Shown in pieces: positions 13,916 through 18,433 of a stretch of DNA of 18,433 bases (the stretch's first letter is position 1; the number at the start of each line of letters is the position of its first letter). This DNA is from an uncultured Eubacteriales bacterium. GTDB taxonomy: Bacteria; Bacillota; Clostridia; Oscillospirales; Oscillospiraceae. The notes beneath the pieces are model-generated. The model was not told where the DNA came from. It saw only the letters and a program-made list of their open reading frames with translations, and made no database searches. The translations under genes and the position numbers were made by a program. Where the stretch lies: contig URAL01000035.1 in assembly GCA_900545805.1 (NCBI GenBank), forward strand, positions 1 through 18,433, written 5' to 3'.

Positions 13916-14578
13916 ATGAAAGAAAAACTGAAAATGTATCTGCCGATAATCGTGATGCTTATCATCGCGCTCACGGCGGGAATACTCATATGGCTGGACA
14001 TTCTGCATGTTGATCAGATCATCGCGGCTGTCAACGATAACAGGCTGCTCGCGGCTATCGTCATCCTTGCGCTGTTTGCCTTCAAGGGCTGCTCGTGCAT
14101 ACCCTATGCCGTTATCCTCATAGGCTGTGCGCTCATATTCGAGCTGCCGCTGGCGATAGCGATAAACACCGTCGGAACGGTGTTGTGCATCTCGGTTTCG
14201 TATCTCATCGGCCGCTTTTCAAAGGGCCTCACGTTCGAGAGCGTGATGGAAAAGCACCCGAAGTTCAGGCGCTATTTTTCCAATGCGGAAAATTACAGCT
14301 TTACGTTTGTGTTCTTTACGCACACTCTGCATCTTTCCACCGAGGTGCAGGGCGTTCTGTTCGGACTTCTGCGCACGCCGTATTGGGCGTATATAGCAGG
14401 CTCTATGGCCGCGCTCATACCGAGCATGCTCATCTACACGGTCATCGGTGACGAGTTTGATTTTACAAACCCGGTCTTTTGGGCCTTTGTTGCGCTCGAT
14501 GCGCTCACGGTGCTCACCGGCTTCGTCTACGCAAAGAAAAATCTCATAGACGGCGGCAAAAAAGCTTCGGAAGAATAA
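13916..14578 (+). CDS. TVP38/TMEM64 family membrane protein (SNARE-associated/VTT domain)
   Basis: The 220-residue protein has about five or six membrane segments and a charged C-terminal tail. The VTT core contains FKGCSCIPYAVILIGCALIF (about 59-78) and the glycine-rich AINTVGTVLCISVSYLIGRF (about 82-101). A second helix pair with GLLRTPYWAYIAGSMAALIPS lies further on. The family is implicated in lipid scrambling and membrane homeostasis (DedA/TMEM41 relatives); the bacterial substrate is usually unknown. It begins 4 bases after the mntP stop with no clear ribosome site, so translation is probably coupled. Its stop codon lies in the loop of the following terminator. Confidence 0.85.
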   Translation: MKEKLKMYLPIIVMLIIALTAGILIWLDILHVDQIIAAVNDNRLLAAIVILALFAFKGCSCIPYAVILIGCALIFELPLAIAINTVGTVLCISVSYLIGRFSKGLTFESVMEKHPKFRRYFSNAENYSFTFVFFTHTLHLSTEVQGVLFGLLRTPYWAYIAGSMAALIPSMLIYTVIGDEFDFTNPVFWAFVALDALTVLTGFVYAKKNLIDGGKKASEE

Positions 14579-14592
14579 TTCCGAAGCTTTTT
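14559..14592. terminator. Bidirectional terminator after the TVP38 gene
   Basis: Arms 14559-14572 and 14579-14592 pair perfectly over 14 bp around a 6-base loop that holds the TAA stop. Flanking A's and T's suit termination on both strands, serving the converging FHA gene too. Confidence 0.88.
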
Positions 14593-14605
14593 CATGTTTC
14601 TTGTT

Positions 14606-14941
14606 TTAAAACAGCATATCCTTTGAAAATACGATGTCCACACCGCCCATGCTTATAACATCGCCGGAGAAGATGCGCTCCTTATGATCGATGCGCTTGC
14701 CGTTGAGGTACGTTCCGTTTGTCGAGCCGAGATCCTGAATGTAATAGTGCCCGTCGCACAGCGAAATCATAAAGTGACGGCGGGAGGCCTTCGGAGCCGG
14801 GTAGACGAAGTCGCAGTCCTCGCTGCGGCCGAATACCCATTCGGTCTTGCCGCTGGCCGGCTCGTGCACGGAAACGTTCACCGTAGCGTCGCCGAAGTTG
14901 TTTATAAAATCAAACAGTCCCTTGAACTTATCCCCTGCCAT
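14606..14941 (-). CDS. Small FHA-domain protein
   Basis: The 111-residue protein is essentially one forkhead-associated domain with a 25-residue leader. FHA domains bind phosphothreonine peptides. The binding residues are present: WVFGRSEDCD (Arg39, Ser40), ASRRHF (Ser53, Arg54, His56) and QDLGSTNGTYLNG (Asn75, Gly76, Thr77). It is a free-standing adaptor with no kinase, secretion or membrane segment. No Ser/Thr kinase gene is in the window, so its partner is encoded elsewhere. The ATG follows GGAGG by 7 bases (minus strand). It is transcribed from its own promoter, divergent from the MMPL operon. Confidence 0.92.
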   Translation of the reverse strand: MAGDKFKGLFDFINNFGDATVNVSVHEPASGKTEWVFGRSEDCDFVYPAPKASRRHFMISLCDGHYYIQDLGSTNGTYLNGKRIDHKERIFSGDVISMGGVDIVFSKDMLF

Positions 14942-14965
14942 AAGCGCACCTCCGATATATAATTG

Positions 14966-14994
14966 AGTATATCAATAACAAGAGGATTAAGCAA
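14966..14994 (-). promoter_or_regulatory. Promoter of the FHA gene
   Basis: On the minus strand TTGCTT (14994-14989), a 17-base spacer and TATACT (14971-14966) predict a start near 14959, giving a leader of about 18 bases. Confidence 0.6.
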
Positions 14995-15017
14995 GAGTAA
15001 AAGATCATATCGTGTGC

Positions 15018-15046
15018 TTGAAAAATTCAATAATCTGAGATATTAT
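15018..15046 (+). promoter_or_regulatory. Promoter of the MMPL-lipoprotein operon
   Basis: TTGAAA (15018-15023), a 17-base spacer and TATTAT (15041-15046) predict a transcription start near 15053, just before the hairpin at 15060-15090. Confidence 0.7.
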
Positions 15047-15059
15047 TAACACATTACTC

Positions 15060-15090
15060 AAGCTGACAGGTGTTCGGCTCCCGTCAGCTT
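15060..15090 (+). promoter_or_regulatory. Leader hairpin of the MMPL operon
   Basis: AAGCTGAC (15060-15067) pairs with GTCAGCTT (15083-15090). After one mismatch, GG pairs with CC around a 9-base loop. No T tract follows, so it is not a terminator. At the DNA level the dyad could be an operator; in RNA it would lie about 7 bases from the 5' end. An in-frame GTG at 15070 is inside it, which argues against that start codon. Confidence 0.6.
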
Positions 15091-15111
15091 AGCTTCATGA
15101 GAGGTAAGCTT

Positions 15112-17181
15112 TTGAGAAAGATCGCGCTATGGGAGGCAGAGCACCCCAAAACGGTTATAATCGCGGCACTTTTGCTGCTTATCCCGGCGCTTTTGGGCTT
15201 TTTGGGAACGAAGGTGAACTACGATATACTCTCGTATCTTCCCGATGAGCTCGAAGCTGTGCAGGGCGAGCAGGTGCTCGATAAAACGTTCAATACAGCC
15301 GGCATATCCATTGTCATAACAGAAAACATGCAGGCGAAGCAGACGCTGGCGCTGAAAAACGAAATACTCACGGTCGACGGCGTATCGTCGGTCATCTGGG
15401 TCGATACCATTGCAGATATCGGCATTCCGGCCGATATCCTTCCCGATGTTCTGAAAAACATTTTCTACAGTGCCGACGGCAGTCAGACGATGATGCTCGT
15501 GCGCTATGACAACACGGGCTCGGACGACAGTCAGCTCAAGGCCATTGCGCAGATAAAAACGCTGCTGGGCAAAAACCAGTTTCTGAGCGGACTGTCCGTC
15601 GTGGTTGACGATACACGCGAGATCGCCGAAACTCAGGCGCCGCTGTATATTGCGGTCGCGGTCATATTGGCGCTCTTAGTCATGAGCGTTCTCATGGAGT
15701 CGTGGTTTCAGCCGCTCATCATCCTGTTTTCACTCGGCCTTGCCGTCATATACAACATGGGAACGAATATCTTCCTCGGACAGATATCGTTTATAACCCA
15801 GTGCGTCGCGGCGGTGCTGCAGCTCGGAGTCACGATGGACTATTCCATATTCCTCATCGACCGCTACGCCGAGGAAAAGCAGCGCTTTGATACACGCGAG
15901 GAGGCTATGGCCGAGGCGGTGACGGTGTCGATGACGGCTCTCATGGGAAGCTCGCTGACAACGGTGTTCGGCTTTCTGGCACTGTGCTTTATGAAGCTGG
16001 GACTCGGCTTTGACATCGGCTTTGTCATGGCAAAGGGCGTCGTGCTCGGCATACTGACGGTCATATTTATCCTCCCGTCGGTCGTGCTGCTTTTTGAAAA
16101 GCAGATAATAAAATACCGCCACCGCAGCTTCGTGCCGGATTTTACGCGGCTGAACAAATTCACCGTCAGGCATAAAAAGGCCTTCGCGCTGCTTTTTCTG
16201 GCGCTGCTTGCGCCGATGTATTTCCTTCAGAAGAACATCGACCTGTACTACAGCATGGACAAGGCGCTGCCGTCTTACCTGACCTCAATGGAGGGGCTCA
16301 GTAAGCTCAAAACGGACTTCGGCATGGCCTGTACGCAGTTTATAATAATTGACGACGACTTGCCGGCCGATAAGCTTATCGAAATGGAGCGCAGGCTGCA
16401 AAGCCTCGACGGGATATCTTCACTTCTGGCCTATAATTCCATCGTCGGCGCGGCGATACCGGATGACATCATACCGGACGATATCATGTCGCTGTGCAAG
16501 CAGGACGGAAAGCAGCTTATGATGGTAAACTCCGAGTACGGCGCGGCGACCGACGAGCTGACGGTGCAGCTTGACGAGATGGACGAGATCGTAAAGTCCT
16601 ATGACCCCGACGCCTATATAACAGGCGAGGGCGCTATAACCCAGGGCCTTATCGACACGACGGACGTTGACTTTGCAGTGACGGCGGCGCTGTCGATAGC
16701 GGCGATATTCATCCTCATCGCGATATGCTTCAGGTCACCCACGCTGCCGGTGATACTGGTGCTGTCCATTGAGCTTGCCATATGGATAAACCTCTCGATA
16801 AGCGTCATTATGGGCAAGGAGGCCTCTTTTGTCGACCCCACGGTGGTAAACTGCGTGCAGCTCGGCGCAACGGTCGACTACGCCATACTGCTGACGACGC
16901 GCTTTCGCGAGGAGCTGCGGCATCTGCCGCGTGACGAGGCTATGCTCAAGGCCGTCGCCGCAGCTCAGCAGTCGATATTCCAAAGCGCCGGCGTGTTCTT
17001 TGCCGCGACCTTCGGCGTGTATCTCGTCTGCGATATCTACATCGTTCGCGGCATGTGCGCCCTTCTTGCACGCGGCGCCATAATAAGCGAAATAGTCATT
17101 ATTGTTCTGCTATCGCCCGTGCTGTGCGTGTGCGAGAACCTGATCGACAAAACGACCCCGAGCTGGAGGTTAAAAACATGA
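15112..17181 (+). CDS. MMPL/RND family transporter
   Basis: From TTG 15112 the protein has 689 residues. It shows the internally repeated RND plan: a membrane helix, an extracellular domain (about 35-180) and a bundle of five helices, then the same again (second domain about 375-515). Each half has the family proton-relay type motif: GVTMDYSIFLIDRY (about 239) and GATVDYAILLTTRF (about 585). Such proteins export lipids or other hydrophobic molecules, or act with partner lipoproteins. TTG 15112 follows AGAGG by 7 bases. ATG 15097 and GTG 15070 are alternatives without a ribosome site, the latter within a hairpin. Its stop overlaps the lipoprotein ATG (ATGA). Confidence 0.9.
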   Translation: MRKIALWEAEHPKTVIIAALLLLIPALLGFLGTKVNYDILSYLPDELEAVQGEQVLDKTFNTAGISIVITENMQAKQTLALKNEILTVDGVSSVIWVDTIADIGIPADILPDVLKNIFYSADGSQTMMLVRYDNTGSDDSQLKAIAQIKTLLGKNQFLSGLSVVVDDTREIAETQAPLYIAVAVILALLVMSVLMESWFQPLIILFSLGLAVIYNMGTNIFLGQISFITQCVAAVLQLGVTMDYSIFLIDRYAEEKQRFDTREEAMAEAVTVSMTALMGSSLTTVFGFLALCFMKLGLGFDIGFVMAKGVVLGILTVIFILPSVVLLFEKQIIKYRHRSFVPDFTRLNKFTVRHKKAFALLFLALLAPMYFLQKNIDLYYSMDKALPSYLTSMEGLSKLKTDFGMACTQFIIIDDDLPADKLIEMERRLQSLDGISSLLAYNSIVGAAIPDDIIPDDIMSLCKQDGKQLMMVNSEYGAATDELTVQLDEMDEIVKSYDPDAYITGEGAITQGLIDTTDVDFAVTAALSIAAIFILIAICFRSPTLPVILVLSIELAIWINLSISVIMGKEASFVDPTVVNCVQLGATVDYAILLTTRFREELRHLPRDEAMLKAVAAAQQSIFQSAGVFFAATFGVYLVCDIYIVRGMCALLARGAIISEIVIIVLLSPVLCVCENLIDKTTPSWRLKT

Positions 17182-18433
17182 AAGCTAAACAATATACGGC
17201 TCTGCTGCTGGCTCTGAGCATGCTCCTTTCGCTGCTGTCCGGATGCGGAAAAAAGGACGGCGGCAAGGCCGAGAATACTCCCGCGCCGACAAAGCATCCC
17301 GAGTACGAGCTTACGGATAACGCCGTCAACAAGGAGGAGACCGTGTATATAAACATATCTCCCGACGGCGAGGTCAGGAAGGTCAGCGTAACCGACAGAC
17401 TGCACACGGATATGCCGCAGGTGCGCGTCGAGGATAAAAGCGATCTCGGAGACATTCAGGACGTAAAGACATTCCTTGAGCCGGTACGGGACGGCGATAA
17501 GCTGTACTGGGATATGGATTCGACCGATCTTTACTATTCCGGCAGCACGGATAACGCGCCGCCCATGAAGATCTCCGTCAGCTACACGCTCGACGGCAAG
17601 GAGATAAAGGGCTCGTCTCTTGCCGGAAAAAGCGGCGACGTGACGATAAAAATAAGTGCGCAGAATACACTCAAAAAATCCGTCGGCGTGAGCGGCGGGA
17701 CATATGATATATCCTGCCCCATGCTGTTTATCTGCGGCATGATACTGCCGGACGAAAATTTCAGTGAGGTCTCGACCCCGAACGGAGTGCTTTTAAGCGA
17801 CGGAACGCGCAGCCTCGTGTTTTTCGCCGGAGTTCCCGGCATGAATGACAGCCTGGGGCTCACTGAGCTCGGCATCCCGCTTACAGAAACGCTCGGCGGC
17901 AGCGAATACACAGTCACCGCAAGAGCAGAAAATTTTGCGCTAGGCAACATGATGTTCGTTGCGGTGCCCTTTTCCTCGATATCCTCGCTCGGCCCGGACG
18001 ATATAAAGGTCGGGACCGAGAGCGTCAAGAGTATGCTCAGCGATATCCAGGGGCTCATGGGCGCGTTTAATTCCTTAAACATCAGCGAAATGGTGCAGAT
18101 GCTTTACGGCGACGCGCAGCAGATAGAGCAGCTTGTAAACTCGGTCGGCAGAGCTGCTAAGCTTTATAAGGAGAACAAGGCGCTCATTGATGTGCTGAAT
18201 AAATACGTCAACGAGGGAAACCTCGCAAAGCTTGAAAATCTTCTGGCCGATATGCAGCGCATTGACACAAGTCGACTGCAAACGCTTGCGCAGTTTACGC
18301 ATCTCAAGGAGCTTTTGGAGCTTATCGGCAGGTTTAATACCAACATCGGTGCGCTCGCGCAGTTCACGCGTGACTATCTCGACATGGCGCCGACATTTGA
18401 GAACTTAAACCGCGACCTGTCGTCGCCGGAGGT
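17178..18433 (+). CDS. Lipoprotein with C-terminal helical region, partner of the MMPL exporter (partial)
   Basis: The frame is open from ATG 17178 through the window edge (418 codons, no stop), so the 3' end is missing. The N-terminus is a lipoprotein signal: basic MKAKQ, a hydrophobic stretch and the lipobox LSGC with Cys23, followed by a Gly/Lys/Pro-rich linker. Residues about 45-270 look beta-rich (for example ISVSYTLDGKEI-type strands and SLAGKSGDVTIKI). From about residue 275 the sequence is helical and probably coiled-coil (SVKSMLSDIQGLMGAFNSL, NKYVNEGNLAKLENLLADM). The ATGA overlap with the exporter implies a shared complex at the outer face of the membrane. I recognise no named family, but MMPL exporters in Firmicutes often have such a partner. 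Confidence 0.85.
   Translation, partial: MKAKQYTALLLALSMLLSLLSGCGKKDGGKAENTPAPTKHPEYELTDNAVNKEETVYINISPDGEVRKVSVTDRLHTDMPQVRVEDKSDLGDIQDVKTFLEPVRDGDKLYWDMDSTDLYYSGSTDNAPPMKISVSYTLDGKEIKGSSLAGKSGDVTIKISAQNTLKKSVGVSGGTYDISCPMLFICGMILPDENFSEVSTPNGVLLSDGTRSLVFFAGVPGMNDSLGLTELGIPLTETLGGSEYTVTARAENFALGNMMFVAVPFSSISSLGPDDIKVGTESVKSMLSDIQGLMGAFNSLNISEMVQMLYGDAQQIEQLVNSVGRAAKLYKENKALIDVLNKYVNEGNLAKLENLLADMQRIDTSRLQTLAQFTHLKELLELIGRFNTNIGALAQFTRDYLDMAPTFENLNRDLSSPE

Noticed and set aside
15070..15072. GTG start for the MMPL gene
   Set aside because: It lies inside the leader hairpin without a ribosome site; TTG 15112 has AGAGG at proper distance.

Overview
The window is a dense bacterial chromosome segment with 18 protein genes (17 complete, one cut by the right edge). 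It is probably from an anaerobic member of the Clostridia, perhaps a gut Oscillospiraceae-type organism. That guess rests on formate-tetrahydrofolate ligase, strong GGAGG ribosome binding sites with ATG/GTG/TTG starts, canonical SigA-type promoters, long palindromic Rho-independent terminators and several Firmicutes-type families (DUF2461, DUF364, DUF1461/Lit-like, MntP, MMPL plus lipoprotein). No rRNA, CRISPR array, transposase or phage gene was seen.

Layout. Bases 1-213 hold the end of an upstream unit (terminator) and the fhs promoter. fhs and a DUF2461 gene (214-2567) form a one-base-overlap operon and converge on a DUF4213/DUF364 gene (2616-3329, minus) across a bidirectional terminator. 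That gene diverges from a tatD-tyrosine phosphatase operon (3415-4997) through an imperfect palindrome carrying two overlapping promoters. A PAS/HATPase sensor kinase without a visible phosphoacceptor histidine (5025-6098, minus) shares a perfect palindromic terminator with the phosphatase and diverges from gap (6301-7311).

Bases 7312-7798 are a long intergenic region. It has two terminators, a poorly explained hairpin-rich stretch, and an autonomous promoter/two-hairpin/terminator unit that looks like an undescribed small RNA with a C-rich loop. It is followed by a thioesterase-ATPase operon (7799-8892). The next gap (8893-9176) is an array of inverted repeats bracketed by two identical 34-base terminators, one ending each convergent gene. 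Then come a DUF4037 nucleotidyltransferase-like gene and a TPR gene (minus, 9177-10902). Diverging from these, and perhaps leaderless, are a YhhN-family gene and a DUF1461/Lit-like gene, so two membrane proteins related to lipid and lipoprotein remodelling enzymes sit together.

On the right, a CAT-fold (2-oxoacid dehydrogenase E2-like) gene on the minus strand diverges from mntP and a TVP38/TMEM64 gene. A small FHA gene (minus) diverges from an MMPL/RND exporter whose last codons overlap a lipoprotein gene running off the window. The most useful leads are the candidate sRNA (7660-7728), the hairpin array (8892-9177), the His-less kinase, the Asp-to-Ala change at the NAD-specificity position of GAPDH, the Lit-like/YhhN pair, and the His-to-Glu CAT-fold protein.
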